Shown here: one piece after another, positions 19,431 to 28,497 of the stretch
Layout of the letters: every line of letters starts with the position of its first letter
How positions within the stretch are numbered: position 1 is the first letter of the stretch
From: Sedimentitalea nanhaiensis DSM 24252
GTDB taxonomy: Bacteria > Pseudomonadota > Alphaproteobacteria > Rhodobacterales > Rhodobacteraceae
Assembly: GCF_000473225.1 (NCBI RefSeq)
Contig: NZ_KI421510.1
Coordinates: forward strand, 132,822-196,821
Length of the DNA: 64,000 bases
Direction: 5' to 3'
Position numbers and translations under genes: made by a program
The notes under the pieces: generated by a model
Seen by the model: the letters and a program-made list of their open reading frames with translations, nothing else
Database searches by the model: none
Told to the model about the DNA's origin: nothing

Positions 19431-19454
19431 CGGGCGCCGCGACTGCGGCGCCCG
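19431..19454 (-). terminator. GC hairpin between binding-protein and livF genes
   Basis: A perfect 10-bp stem (arms 19431-19440 and 19445-19454) with a 4-base loop lies 7 bases after the binding-protein stop. No strong T-run follows, so it is more likely a partial terminator or mRNA-stabilising hairpin that keeps binding-protein transcripts more abundant than livF. Function is inferred. Confidence 0.6.
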
Positions 19455-19461
19455 GATTAAT

Positions 19462-20700
19462 TCACCATTTCTCAACTTGCGGAACGTCGACACCCGTTGC
19501 CGCGATGGTGATTTTCCCATCTTTGACGGTGCCCACATTCACTTTGAGGCCTTCCAATGGGAACGGTGCTTCTGGCGTAAAGGACAAGGTCGGCAGGAAC
19601 CCATGGGTTTCTTCGGTGGTGATCGGTTTGGCAAAAAGCGCCTCACGTACCATCTCTCCGGTCAGGCCCTCGGCGCCGTTCGCCTCGATCGCGTGATCGA
19701 TCACGGTCACGGTATAGAGACCCTGAGATACGCCCATTGCGGTCACGACGTTCCAAGGTGCTTCGAGTCCGTAATCGGCAACCAATGTCTCGTAGAATTG
19801 TCGCGCGGGAGTGTCCTCATCGGCCGCAATCACCATGCCGTAGGCTTCAAAGTCCCCCTCCATTTGCTCAAGCCCGCCAAGCGCGCTACCCGAGGCTGGA
19901 AGCCCGTTATGCGAACTCATCATGATCGGGATGTTCGCCCCGTTGGCCTGCAGCCCACGTTTCGCGGCAACCACGATAGAGGTGTTCGTTTGGATTACCA
20001 GCACCTCGGCCCCGGCTCGTACAACGCGGCGCATTTGCCCCGTCAGATCGGTGGGTTGAACTTCGGTATAGATGACCTCGACGAGGTCGATCTCCTCGGG
20101 GTGCTCTTCGGCATAGAGTTCAATGCCCTTTGCCATGTCGACATAGGCAGGCGATGCTTCTGAGGCGAGGATCGCAACCTTGAGCGGTTCGTCTCCGCCG
20201 CGCTGTTCACGCATCCAGTTCAGAAAGCCGACACTTTCGTGCGAATAGGTCGGGCGTGGGTTGAAAATCCAGGCATCCGGTTGCCAGGCAAAACCGTAGG
20301 CCGCTGTGGCCATGAACATCGGGATTTTGTCTTCCGGCAGGCGTTCGGAAAGGGCCGCGACGTCGGGCCCGCCGAGGCCGACAACCGCAATCGGGTCCAG
20401 TTCCGATTTGATCCCGGGCCAGAGACTTGCCACCTGTGCCGCGTCATAGCGGGTTTCGTAGTTTTTGTAGTTCAGCGTGACGCCAAGTTCCTTGCCGCGG
20501 GTTTCATTCCACCAGGTGAACACAGCCTCACGTCCGCCGGCCAGAATGGGCATGATGTCAGCATAAGGGCCGGAAAAGTCCGACAGCAGGGCCAGATTAT
20601 AGGTCTCTTCGGCCTGCGCCTTCAAAGGCATGGTCGCCGCGGCCGCCAAGGCAGCCGCAGCCAGAAAGCCGCGAAGACCTCGATTCGATTGGTAAGTCAT
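19462..20700 (-). CDS. ABC transporter substrate-binding protein (periplasmic binding protein type 1)
   Basis: 412 residues with a signal peptide (FLAAAALAAAATMPLKAQA, cleavage before EETYN). The mature start NLALLSDFSGPYADIMP and later VGLGGPDVAALSERLPEDK follow the Leu/Ile/Val-binding fold, but the protein is longer than LivK. The neighbouring ligase suggests it binds a carboxylic acid rather than an amino acid. It is in the middle of the ABC operon, 34 bp after livM, and is followed by a hairpin that may raise its transcript level. Confidence 0.88.
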   Translation of the reverse strand: MTYQSNRGLRGFLAAAALAAAATMPLKAQAEETYNLALLSDFSGPYADIMPILAGGREAVFTWWNETRGKELGVTLNYKNYETRYDAAQVASLWPGIKSELDPIAVVGLGGPDVAALSERLPEDKIPMFMATAAYGFAWQPDAWIFNPRPTYSHESVGFLNWMREQRGGDEPLKVAILASEASPAYVDMAKGIELYAEEHPEEIDLVEVIYTEVQPTDLTGQMRRVVRAGAEVLVIQTNTSIVVAAKRGLQANGANIPIMMSSHNGLPASGSALGGLEQMEGDFEAYGMVIAADEDTPARQFYETLVADYGLEAPWNVVTAMGVSQGLYTVTVIDHAIEANGAEGLTGEMVREALFAKPITTEETHGFLPTLSFTPEAPFPLEGLKVNVGTVKDGKITIAATGVDVPQVEKW

Positions 20701-20734
20701 ATTCTTCCTCCCAGGTTTAGAGCCGCTCTATTTC

Positions 20735-21787
20735 TCAGTAAGGAAACGGCCAGATACGGTATGACGACTTCAGGATGTTCCAGCGGTGCATCAGCCCCTT
20801 GGGTTCGAGGATCATAAACAATGCGATCACGCCGCCAAGAACGACATTCATGCCAGCGAACACGATGTCACCGCCAAGGAATGATACCGAGTCGGCGATA
20901 TTGGGGCCGACCGTCGCGATAATTTCCTGGATGATGCGGATAATGAAGACGCCGATCAGGGCCCCCACGATTGAACCCATCCCGCCGACGATGATCATCG
21001 CGACGAAGAAGATCGAGTGAAACAGGGTGAACTGGTCTACCCCCACGAAGCGGATCAGATAGGCCCAAAGCGCCCCGCCGACGCCCGCATAGAAAGCGCC
21101 GATCAGGAAGGCATTTGCCTTTGTGGCCGCGACATTGATCCCCATTATACCCGCGGCCACGTCATCATCCCTGACCGCCACGAAGGCACGGCCGAAGCGT
21201 GACCGAACGATCCCGAACGCGCCCGCCACCATGATCGCGGTGACCGCGAAATTCAGATAGAACTGCGAAGATTCGCTGACAAATCGCAGCCCGAAAAGCT
21301 CGGCCGGGGGCACGGTGATACCGTTCGATCCACCCAGCCAGGTAGACGGCAGGTTCAATACGGCAAAGTGGAACAGGAACTGAGCTGCAATCGTGGTCAG
21401 TGCCAGATAGAACCCCTTGATCCGCGCCGCGGTCAAGCCAAAGAGAAAGCCGAACAGCGCAGCCGAGAGCCCGGCCAGAGGAATGGTCAGCAGAAACGTA
21501 AGGCCGGTCTTCGAGGCCAGTATCGAGGCCGTATAGGCCCCGACCCCCATGAAAGCCGCCTGACCCAGGTTGATCTGGCCCGCATAGCCGGTGCAGATCT
21601 GAAGCCCGACGGCGATGACGGCGCTGATCATCATCATATTCAGGATAGCGATGATACGGCTGCTCACCAGGTAAGGCGCCAACAGCAGTAGAGCCATGAA
21701 TACGACGAGGGCCAGAAACTGCCAGCGCGTTCGGATCAAACGTCTGTCACTGCGATAGCTTGTCGGGAATACGCCGGAAGGGTCCAT
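20735..21787 (-). CDS. livM: Liv-type ABC transporter permease, LivM family
   Basis: 350 residues, with about ten hydrophobic helices and the LivM cytoplasmic loop AVRDDDVAAGIMGINVAATK, which couples to the ATPases. CTGYAGQINLGQAAFMGVGAY is the typical conserved first half. The C-terminus SYRIWPFPY resembles other members of the family. Start ATG at 21787 is 3 bp after the livH stop, so translation is probably coupled. Confidence 0.92.
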   Translation of the reverse strand: MDPSGVFPTSYRSDRRLIRTRWQFLALVVFMALLLLAPYLVSSRIIAILNMMMISAVIAVGLQICTGYAGQINLGQAAFMGVGAYTASILASKTGLTFLLTIPLAGLSAALFGFLFGLTAARIKGFYLALTTIAAQFLFHFAVLNLPSTWLGGSNGITVPPAELFGLRFVSESSQFYLNFAVTAIMVAGAFGIVRSRFGRAFVAVRDDDVAAGIMGINVAATKANAFLIGAFYAGVGGALWAYLIRFVGVDQFTLFHSIFFVAMIIVGGMGSIVGALIGVFIIRIIQEIIATVGPNIADSVSFLGGDIVFAGMNVVLGGVIALFMILEPKGLMHRWNILKSSYRIWPFPY

Positions 21788-21790
21788 GGA

Positions 21791-22675
21791 TTACACCCGT
21801 TCAATTGTGCGCCAGCCGAACAGGCCGGTCGGTCGGATCAGCAGAATGGCAAGCATGATGATATAGGGGACAACGCTGCCCAGTGACCCTCCGATCAGCG
21901 GGTCAAGATAGTTGGTTGTCAGGCTCTGGACGATGCCGATAATCACGCCCGCAAGGATCAGCCCGCCGATGGATTCCAGCCCGGCAAACAGCGCCACCGG
22001 CAGGGCCGCGAACCCGATATCCGAGGCCAGGAAGGTCAGCGATTTGCCGCTGAGAAAGATCATCGCACCAATTGTGGACAGGATTGCCCCGAGAACCCAG
22101 GCAAAGGCAATCGAGCCTTTCACCGAAATGCCCATCGAGGAGGCCACGACGTGGTCTTCCGCCACGGCGGTCATCCGCAGGCCGGACCGGGTCCGGTTGA
22201 AGAACCACGACAGGCCGACGGCGGCGACAATGGTGATGATCCCGCCTATCAGGAGGTTCATCGGGATCAACATGTCGCCGAGGAACAAGGGTTTCAGCGG
22301 GAAAATGATCGGGAAGGGCCGCACGGCGGGACCGAACACAAGCAGCACCAGACCGCGCAGCAGGATCAGAAGACCGACGGTGACCATGACCATCGAGAAA
22401 ACCGATTCACCGATCAGCTTTGTCAGGAAAATCCGTTCGATTGCGTACCCGACCAGCCCGGCCAGAACCAGCGAAAGGGGTATCGACAACCAAAGGCTAA
22501 GCCCCGCTTGCATCGTTGTGAACCAGACGATGAACCCGCCGATGATCACAAGCTCGCCCTGCGCGAAGTTGAACACCTTGCTGGCGCGATAAATCACAAC
22601 AAAGCCCATGGCCACCAGCGAATACAGAAGGCCGATCAAAGCCCCGGTAATGATGTCATTGATGAAATAGACCAT
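21791..22675 (-). CDS. livH: Liv-type ABC transporter permease, LivH family
   Basis: 294 residues, all-helical membrane protein starting MVYFINDIITGALIGLLYSL. FNFAQGELVIIGGFI and MTAVAEDHVVASSMGISVKG (the ATPase-coupling loop) are characteristic. It pairs with LivM to form the inner-membrane channel. Located 15 bp downstream of the acyl-CoA ligase gene. Confidence 0.92.
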   Translation of the reverse strand: MVYFINDIITGALIGLLYSLVAMGFVVIYRASKVFNFAQGELVIIGGFIVWFTTMQAGLSLWLSIPLSLVLAGLVGYAIERIFLTKLIGESVFSMVMVTVGLLILLRGLVLLVFGPAVRPFPIIFPLKPLFLGDMLIPMNLLIGGIITIVAAVGLSWFFNRTRSGLRMTAVAEDHVVASSMGISVKGSIAFAWVLGAILSTIGAMIFLSGKSLTFLASDIGFAALPVALFAGLESIGGLILAGVIIGIVQSLTTNYLDPLIGGSLGSVVPYIIMLAILLIRPTGLFGWRTIERV

Positions 22676-22690
22676 TGTCGCCGACCTCCT

Positions 22691-24688
22691 TTAAGATTTG
22701 GACTGCCGCTTGGCAGCCTTCGATGCGTTTTCAACATCCGACACGCGAACCGTGGTCTTGAGAACGCCTTGACGACCGTCCTGATAGGTCACAGCGATTT
22801 CGAGATCTGTCTCGTCATCGCCAGCATAGATCGCCTCGACGAGCTTGGCATACCGTTCCTCCAGAAAGGCCCGGCGAAGCTTTCGGCTGCGGGTCAACTC
22901 GCCTTCATCCGGGTCGAGTTCCTTGGGAAAATTCGCAAAACGTGCCACGCGCGAGCCTTCGGGCAGGAGCGCATTGATGCGCGCCACTTCGCCTTTGATA
23001 AGGTCCAGAACTTCGGGTTTCTGCGACAGATCGGTGTAGGTCGAAAAGCTGATCTTGTTCTCTTCCGCCCAACGCCCGAGAACTTCCATATCGATATTGA
23101 TAAGCGCGCTGACGAAATTCCGGCGTTCGTCGCCCAATGTCATGAGGTCCTTGATGAAGGGGCTATACCGCAACCGCGTTTCGATGAACTGCGGCGGATA
23201 GCTGTGACCGTTTGCCAGGCGGCGCATGTCCTTGACACGGTCAAAGAACAATAGCTCGCCGTCGTCGGTCATCGAGACCGCATCACCGGTCTTGTACCAA
23301 CCGTCTTCGGTCAGCACCTCTGCGGTCTTTTCGGGCTTGCCGTGATAGCCGCCGAAGCCCGATCCGCCACGCACCTGAAGCTCCCCTTCGTCCGAGACCC
23401 TGTATTCCAGCGGTTCGCCGTAGTTCGTGTTGCTTTGCATCCAGCTGCCGCTGGTTTCCAGCTGATAGCTTTCGCCGACATGCGCGGTCAGAAGGCCGAT
23501 TTCGGTCGCGCCATACACGTTGCGCAGCTTAACCCCCATCGCGTGGAACATACGAAAGACGTCAGGTGCCATCAGGGCGCCGCCGCTCATTGCGTTTTTG
23601 GCCTTACCAAGGCCAAGATTGTCGCGCAGGTGATGCAGCACCAGAGCTTCGGCAAAGGGAAGCTGCAGGCGTGCGGCAAGGCTGGGGCTACGCCCTTCCA
23701 GCCGCTCGACGTAAACGTTGCGGCCAACCTTCATGCCCCAATTGTACATCGCATTGCGGAACTTGCCCGCGCCCAGCATCCGGGCCTGAACGATGGAGGC
23801 GAGGTTTTCCCACTGGCGCGGACTGAACACCAGTGCATCAACCGCCAGTTCGCGAATGTTGGTCAGTACGTCTTCAGGGCCTTCGGGAAAATTGACGACC
23901 ATGGGCGCGATCAAACCGATCGACAGGCCGAAAATCTGTTCCGTGACCCAGGCAGGCGAAATGTAGGTCAGGTATTCGGTGCCCGGCGCGATTTCGATTG
24001 CCCCCATCACCCGCGAGCAATTGTCGAACAGGTAGCGATGGCTGATGACAACGCCCTTGGGTTTTCCCGTGGTCCCCGAAGTATAGGACAGCAAGGCGGT
24101 ATCGTCCGCCCGTCCACGTTTTACGTGTTCTTCAAATCTGGCGGGTTCCTTGGCGTGGATCTGACGCCCTGCCGCGCTCACACTTTCAAACGAATGCAAC
24201 AGGGGATGATCATAGCCCCACAGACCGGAATCGTCCCAGTAAACGACCGCCAGGGCGCCCGAGTACTTGCCCGCAATCTCGATGCATTTATCGACCTGCT
24301 CCTGATCCTGCGCCAGAAAAACCCGCGTTTGCGAGTCTTCGGCCAGATACAGAATCTCTTCAGCGTTTTGATCCGGATAGACAGACAGGACTTTGCCGCC
24401 TAACGACTGGACGGCGTATTCAGCCCAGAAATGTTCGGGTTCGTTTTCGCCAATCATCATGACGGATTCGCCAGCCGACAAGCCCAGGTTCTCCAACCCG
24501 AGAGCCAGGGCGCGAACCCTGTCAAGAACATCGGCCCAGGTGAATTCACGCCAGATGCCCAGGCGCTTGTGCCGTTCGGCGAGGTTGGTCGGTGTGGATG
24601 TCGCTCGCGCGAGCAAAACCTGCGGCAGGGTTTCGCTATGTGTCACTGCTGGGTCCGAAAAGACCATTGCTGTCCGTTGTTTGACCAT
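22691..24688 (-). CDS. Long-chain-type acyl-CoA synthetase (AMP-forming)
   Basis: 665 residues. The adenylation P-loop reads LLSYTSGTTGKPKGVV; YGATEIGLLTAH and WYKTGDAVSMTDDGELLFFD supply the A5 and A7-A8 motifs, and a long C-terminal part (about residues 500-600) resembles the long-chain/bubblegum type. It activates a free acid with ATP and CoA in the cytoplasm. Its position between livG and livH means activation is tied to uptake of the same compound. The carboxylic acid is unknown; size alone does not decide it. Confidence 0.88.
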   Translation of the reverse strand: MVKQRTAMVFSDPAVTHSETLPQVLLARATSTPTNLAERHKRLGIWREFTWADVLDRVRALALGLENLGLSAGESVMMIGENEPEHFWAEYAVQSLGGKVLSVYPDQNAEEILYLAEDSQTRVFLAQDQEQVDKCIEIAGKYSGALAVVYWDDSGLWGYDHPLLHSFESVSAAGRQIHAKEPARFEEHVKRGRADDTALLSYTSGTTGKPKGVVISHRYLFDNCSRVMGAIEIAPGTEYLTYISPAWVTEQIFGLSIGLIAPMVVNFPEGPEDVLTNIRELAVDALVFSPRQWENLASIVQARMLGAGKFRNAMYNWGMKVGRNVYVERLEGRSPSLAARLQLPFAEALVLHHLRDNLGLGKAKNAMSGGALMAPDVFRMFHAMGVKLRNVYGATEIGLLTAHVGESYQLETSGSWMQSNTNYGEPLEYRVSDEGELQVRGGSGFGGYHGKPEKTAEVLTEDGWYKTGDAVSMTDDGELLFFDRVKDMRRLANGHSYPPQFIETRLRYSPFIKDLMTLGDERRNFVSALINIDMEVLGRWAEENKISFSTYTDLSQKPEVLDLIKGEVARINALLPEGSRVARFANFPKELDPDEGELTRSRKLRRAFLEERYAKLVEAIYAGDDETDLEIAVTYQDGRQGVLKTTVRVSDVENASKAAKRQSKS

Positions 24689-24692
24689 GCCG

Positions 24693-25472
24693 CTACCCCA
24701 GATATGCCTTTATGACAGCCGGGTCCTTCTGGATTTCTTCCGGGGTGCCTTCGGCGATGACCCGCCCGAAATCCAGCACCACGATCCGGTCGGCAAGGTC
24801 CATCACGACGCCCATGTCGTGCTCCACCAGAACTACCGGAATCTTGCGCGCCTCGCGCACATCGAGAATGAAGCGCGCCAGGTCTTCTTTTTCCTCCGAG
24901 TTCATGCCGGCCATCGGTTCATCCATCAGCAGGATCGACGGTTCCTGCGCCAATGCACGGCCCAGATCGACACGCTTGCGCAACCCATACCCCAACGTGC
25001 CCACGGGCCGGTTGCGGATTGCCTCGATCTCGAGAAAATCGATGATCTCCTCTGCGGCTTCACGATGTTCCGATTCCTCGCGCATCACGGGACCGAACTG
25101 GAAAAAGGCCTGGACTACATTCGATTTCATCAGCATGTGGCGGCCGATCATAATGTTTTCCACCACCGTCTGCCCGGCAAAAAGATGGGTGCCCTGAAAC
25201 GTCCGCGCCAGACCGCGCCGGGCGATCTGGTCAACACGCAGGCCGGTCACGTCCTGCCCGGACAATTCGACACGGCCCTTCTGCGGACGGTAGAAGCCCG
25301 CAGTCACGTTCAGAAGTGATGTTTTTCCGGCACCATTCGGACCGATAATTGCAAGCAATTCATCGTCGGCCACGGAGATGCTCACATCGTCGAGCGCGGT
25401 CACACCGCCAAATTTCAAAGTTGCGCCACGCACCGCAAGCGGTGACGATACGTGCCCGTTATTCGTGGTCAT
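24693..25472 (-). CDS. livG: Liv-type ABC transporter ATPase, LivG family
   Basis: 259 residues from the ATG at 25472 (an upstream in-frame start would add a non-homologous tail). Walker A IGPNGAGKTSLLNVTAGFY, signature LGYGLRKRVDLGRAL and Walker B ILLMDEPMAGMNSEE are complete, with LivG-type helical insert around QAFFQFGPVMREESEHRE. First gene of the ABC operon. Its promoter region carries a copy of the shared palindrome about 156 bp upstream of the ATG. Confidence 0.92.
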   Translation of the reverse strand: MTTNNGHVSSPLAVRGATLKFGGVTALDDVSISVADDELLAIIGPNGAGKTSLLNVTAGFYRPQKGRVELSGQDVTGLRVDQIARRGLARTFQGTHLFAGQTVVENIMIGRHMLMKSNVVQAFFQFGPVMREESEHREAAEEIIDFLEIEAIRNRPVGTLGYGLRKRVDLGRALAQEPSILLMDEPMAGMNSEEKEDLARFILDVREARKIPVVLVEHDMGVVMDLADRIVVLDFGRVIAEGTPEEIQKDPAVIKAYLG

Positions 25473-25627
25473 GTTACAACCCGTGCTTTTCCCCAACACC
25501 TCATGGAGGCACGCATAGCCTGACCGCACGGTTTTCCGTTGGTTACGAGTTTTCCTCGCATCGTTCCTCCTCCCACCTCTTAATTCAGAGGTTTGCCTGG
25601 TCTATTTTACCAAGTCTCTCCGCGCAG

Positions 25628-25643
25628 CCTAACAGATGTTAGA
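25628..25643 (-). promoter_or_regulatory. Operator palindrome copy 1, promoter of the livG operon
   Basis: CCTAACAGATGTTAGA, with perfect inner half-sites CTAACA/TGTTAG (25629-25642). On the minus strand a TTGACC -35 (25650-25655) and a TTAGGC -10-like hexamer (25627-25632) are 17 bases apart, so the palindrome covers the spacer and -10. Same arrangement as the copies at 38598, 51602 and 58036. Probably the binding site of a TetR-type repressor. Confidence 0.75.
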
Positions 25644-25684
25644 AAAATTGGTCAACAACTGAATCCGCTACCAAAGGAAACCGA

Positions 25685-26524
25685 TCAGACAGCCGCGTAC
25701 TCTGCGGAAAAGCTTCGAAGACCGTTTTGATCCTGACACCAGACTGTCCCGGAGGTGCCGGTCTCTTCATTGTGCAGTTGCAATTCGCAGGGCAGGGTGA
25801 GTGGCGCGAGGCCGCGGAACGAAAACCGGTGGGGCGATGTTTTCAACGCATCCGCCGCCAGATTCAGAAGCAGCGTGGCCTGCAATGGGCCATGCACAAC
25901 AAGCCCGGAATAGGCTTCGGTTTCGGTGGCGTAGACGTAATCATAGTGAATGCGATGGGCATTGAACGTCAGCGCCGAATAGCGAAACAGAAGAACAGGA
26001 TCCGGTGTCAGCGTCGATCTAAGCGTGGTGGGGTCACCCGCGTCAGCTGCGCTCTCGCCCGTGCGGGGGGTGGAAATCTCACGATAAACGATCGTTTGCT
26101 GCTCCCGGATACAAAGCCGGTTGCCACTCAGATACTCATGTTCGACGGTCACAAACACCAATGGTCCACTACGGCCCTGCTTGGCCACAATATCCCTGAT
26201 CGAAGAGCGCCGGGTGATGGTTTCGCCGATTTTCAGCGGCGCGATATGTTTAACATCGCCGCCGGCCCACATCCGGGCGGGCAGCGGGACAGGGGGTAGG
26301 AATCCACCCCTTGCGGCATGGCCGTCTTCTGACAGGGCGGTCGCTGGCACGGTATCAAGGGAAATGCACCAATGAATTCCCAGCGGGACATCGCCTGATC
26401 CGTCCCAAAGATGCGGACCGAGCGTGGCGCGGAATTTGTCGATCAGCCCCTCCGTCAGAACGTCTTCTTTAGTCTCGGTGCGTCCCAGCCAGGGCGCCAG
26501 CGCGTCAAGGTCGATCTCACCCAT
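25685..26524 (-). CDS. MaoC/FAS1-like hotdog dehydratase (mesaconyl/itaconyl-CoA hydratase-like)
   Basis: 279 residues from the ATG at 26524. The N-terminal half is a FAS1-type dehydratase-like hotdog (LGIHWCISLDTVPATAL, MWAGGDVKHIAPLKIGETI) and the C-terminal half has the second hotdog with the hydratase motif RYSALTFNAHRIHYDYVYA and GLVVHGPLQATLLLNL. Relatives hydrate mesaconyl-C4-CoA, itaconyl-CoA or similar branched C5 units. Last gene of the 11-gene carboxylase operon, 11 bp after a dehydrogenase gene. It probably hydrates an unsaturated branched acyl-CoA; exact substrate unknown. Confidence 0.82.
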   Translation of the reverse strand: MGEIDLDALAPWLGRTETKEDVLTEGLIDKFRATLGPHLWDGSGDVPLGIHWCISLDTVPATALSEDGHAARGGFLPPVPLPARMWAGGDVKHIAPLKIGETITRRSSIRDIVAKQGRSGPLVFVTVEHEYLSGNRLCIREQQTIVYREISTPRTGESAADAGDPTTLRSTLTPDPVLLFRYSALTFNAHRIHYDYVYATETEAYSGLVVHGPLQATLLLNLAADALKTSPHRFSFRGLAPLTLPCELQLHNEETGTSGTVWCQDQNGLRSFSAEYAAV

Positions 26525-26535
26525 AATCCTGGCCT

Positions 26536-27699
26536 TCAGAACGATCTTGGCATGCCGAGGATATGTTCTCCGACATATGACAGGATCAGGTTGGTCGAGA
26601 TCGGGGCGACCTGATAGAGGCGCGCCTCGCGGAACTTGCGCTCGACATCGTATTCCCGTGCGAAACCGAAGCCGCCATGGGTCTGGATGCAGGCATTGGC
26701 CGCTTCCCAGCTGGCCTCCGAAGCCAGCAGCTTGGCCATATTCGCCTGTGCTCCGCAATCCAGCCCAGCATCGAACCGCCTGCAGGCTTCAAAGCGCATC
26801 AGATTGGCGGCCTCGATGTTCACATAGGACCTGGCGATAGGGAATTGCACGCCCTGGTTCTGGCCGATGGGGCGGTCAAAGACCATGCGGTCGCCGGCAT
26901 AGGTGCGGGCCTTGTCGACGAACCAGTATCCATCACCGATACATTCCGCCGCAATCAGGGTACGTTCGGCGTTCAGCCCGTCAAGAATATGGTAAAATCC
27001 GCGCCCCTCGGTCCCGATCAGGTTCTCGGCGGGGATTTCCAGGTTGTCGAAAAACACTTCATTGGTTTCGTGGCCGGGCATATTGGCGATGGGGCGGACC
27101 TCCATGCCGTTGCCGATCGCCTCTTTCAGATCGACCATGAAGATCGACAGGCCCTGCGATTTCTTCTTGACCTCGGCCAGCGGCGTGGTGCGTGCCAGCA
27201 GGATCATCAGGTCGGAATGCTGGATACGGCTGATCCAGACCTTCTGGCCATTGATCTCATACCGGTCGCCCTTTTTCACCGCCGTGGTCTTCAGTTTGGT
27301 GGTGTCGGTGCCGGTGGTCGGTTCGGTCACGGCCATGGATTGCAGGCGCAATTCGCCGCTGGCGATGCCGGGCAGATATTTCTGTTTCTGCTCCTCCGAA
27401 CCATGCCGCAGCAGCGTGCCCATATTGTACATCTGCCCGTGGCAATGGCCCGCGTTGCCGCCGCAGCGGTTCACCTCCTCCATGATGATCGAGGCTTCCG
27501 TCAGGCCCAGACCCGAGCCGCCGTATTCTTCTGGGATCATCGCGGCGAGCCAGCCCTCGCGGGTCAGCGCATCGACGAATTCCTCGGGGTAGGTTTCATC
27601 CTCGCCGAACTTGCGATGATATTCTGGCGGAAACTGCGCGCAAAGTGCGCGCAAGGCGTCGCGCAGATCGGTGTGAGTGTCTGGGGCTGACGTCTGCAT
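26536..27699 (-). CDS. Acyl-CoA dehydrogenase
   Basis: 387 residues. Key segments are MAVTEPTTGTDTTKLKTT, WISRIQHSDLMILLARTT, FDRPIGQNQGVQFPIA and THGGFGFAREYDVERKFRE. The base Glu is in GLNAERTLIA (isovaleryl-type position); the MCAD-type EGT is replaced by VAPISTNLILSYVGE. C-terminus LGMPRSF groups it with 12091 and 35428. It lies 3 bp after the citrate-synthase-like gene in the carboxylase operon. Confidence 0.87.
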   Translation of the reverse strand: MQTSAPDTHTDLRDALRALCAQFPPEYHRKFGEDETYPEEFVDALTREGWLAAMIPEEYGGSGLGLTEASIIMEEVNRCGGNAGHCHGQMYNMGTLLRHGSEEQKQKYLPGIASGELRLQSMAVTEPTTGTDTTKLKTTAVKKGDRYEINGQKVWISRIQHSDLMILLARTTPLAEVKKKSQGLSIFMVDLKEAIGNGMEVRPIANMPGHETNEVFFDNLEIPAENLIGTEGRGFYHILDGLNAERTLIAAECIGDGYWFVDKARTYAGDRMVFDRPIGQNQGVQFPIARSYVNIEAANLMRFEACRRFDAGLDCGAQANMAKLLASEASWEAANACIQTHGGFGFAREYDVERKFREARLYQVAPISTNLILSYVGEHILGMPRSF

Positions 27700-27702
27700 C
27701 GG

Positions 27703-28497
27703 TTACTTCGCTCCTGAACCCGACGTTTCAAGAATTTCCTGCTCGGCACGCTGCCAAAGCTCATAGGAAATCGGGTTTTCGCTCTCTTCGAGGATATGAC
27801 CGACCAGACCGATGGCGCGTGCCATGACGCCAAAGCCCCGCACGATCTTCCAGGGGAAGCCAAATTCACAGCAGATTGCTCCGATCGCCCCGGTGGCGTT
27901 AATCGGCAGCATCTTACCCGATTTTTCTTCGGCAACGGCCTGAATTTTCTGGATCAACTCGATGTATTCACCGGACTTGCCGTTCTCGGCAGCGATCTGG
28001 AACAGGCGAGGTGTGCGCGGATCGACCGGCTTGTGCACCGGATGTCCGAGCCCCGGCACGATCATCTTGCGGGCGCGGAATTTTTCCACCGTCTCGACGG
28101 CCAGCGCATCCAGATCGACACCGGTGCCCAACTTGTCCTGTGGCAGTGCCTCGTAAAGCATTTTCGAGGCACCTTCCATAGAACCGACAAAGACGGTGCC
28201 CAGCCCACACAAGCCAGCCGCCACAGCCGCCTGAAGCGATTCCGGCGCCCCCATATAGGTCATCCGCGCCGCCAGGGCCGATGGCGTGATGCCATGTTCG
28301 ACAAGGGTGATGATGATGGCGTTGAAGACGCGGCTTTCCTCGAGCGTGGCCTTGCGGCCCGTCAATTGCAGAAAGGCCAGATCGCCCAGGTTCATGTGGC
28401 CGAGGATTTCGTTCGGCAAGTCGAGCCCGCGCACGCAGATCTTGTCGGGGGTGCTCCAGGCAATGTCGGAGCTGATTTTTTCTTTGCGTTTTCCCAT
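27703..28497 (-). CDS. Citrate-synthase-like / citryl-CoA lyase-like protein
   Basis: 264 residues, much shorter than citrate synthase (about 430) and close to stand-alone citryl-CoA lyase-type proteins. Motifs are IIVTLVEHGITPSALAARM-like (read as IITLVEHGITPSALAAR), PGLGHPVHKPVDPRTPRL with the active-site His, and MLPINATGAIGAICCEFG. The start ATG overlaps the SDR stop (TAATG). An acyl-CoA cleaving or condensing role is likely, perhaps splitting a tertiary-hydroxy acyl-CoA made by the neighbouring enzymes. The paralogue at 1-462 sits beside a racemase-like gene. Confidence 0.8.
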   Translation of the reverse strand: MGKRKEKISSDIAWSTPDKICVRGLDLPNEILGHMNLGDLAFLQLTGRKATLEESRVFNAIIITLVEHGITPSALAARMTYMGAPESLQAAVAAGLCGLGTVFVGSMEGASKMLYEALPQDKLGTGVDLDALAVETVEKFRARKMIVPGLGHPVHKPVDPRTPRLFQIAAENGKSGEYIELIQKIQAVAEEKSGKMLPINATGAIGAICCEFGFPWKIVRGFGVMARAIGLVGHILEESENPISYELWQRAEQEILETSGSGAK

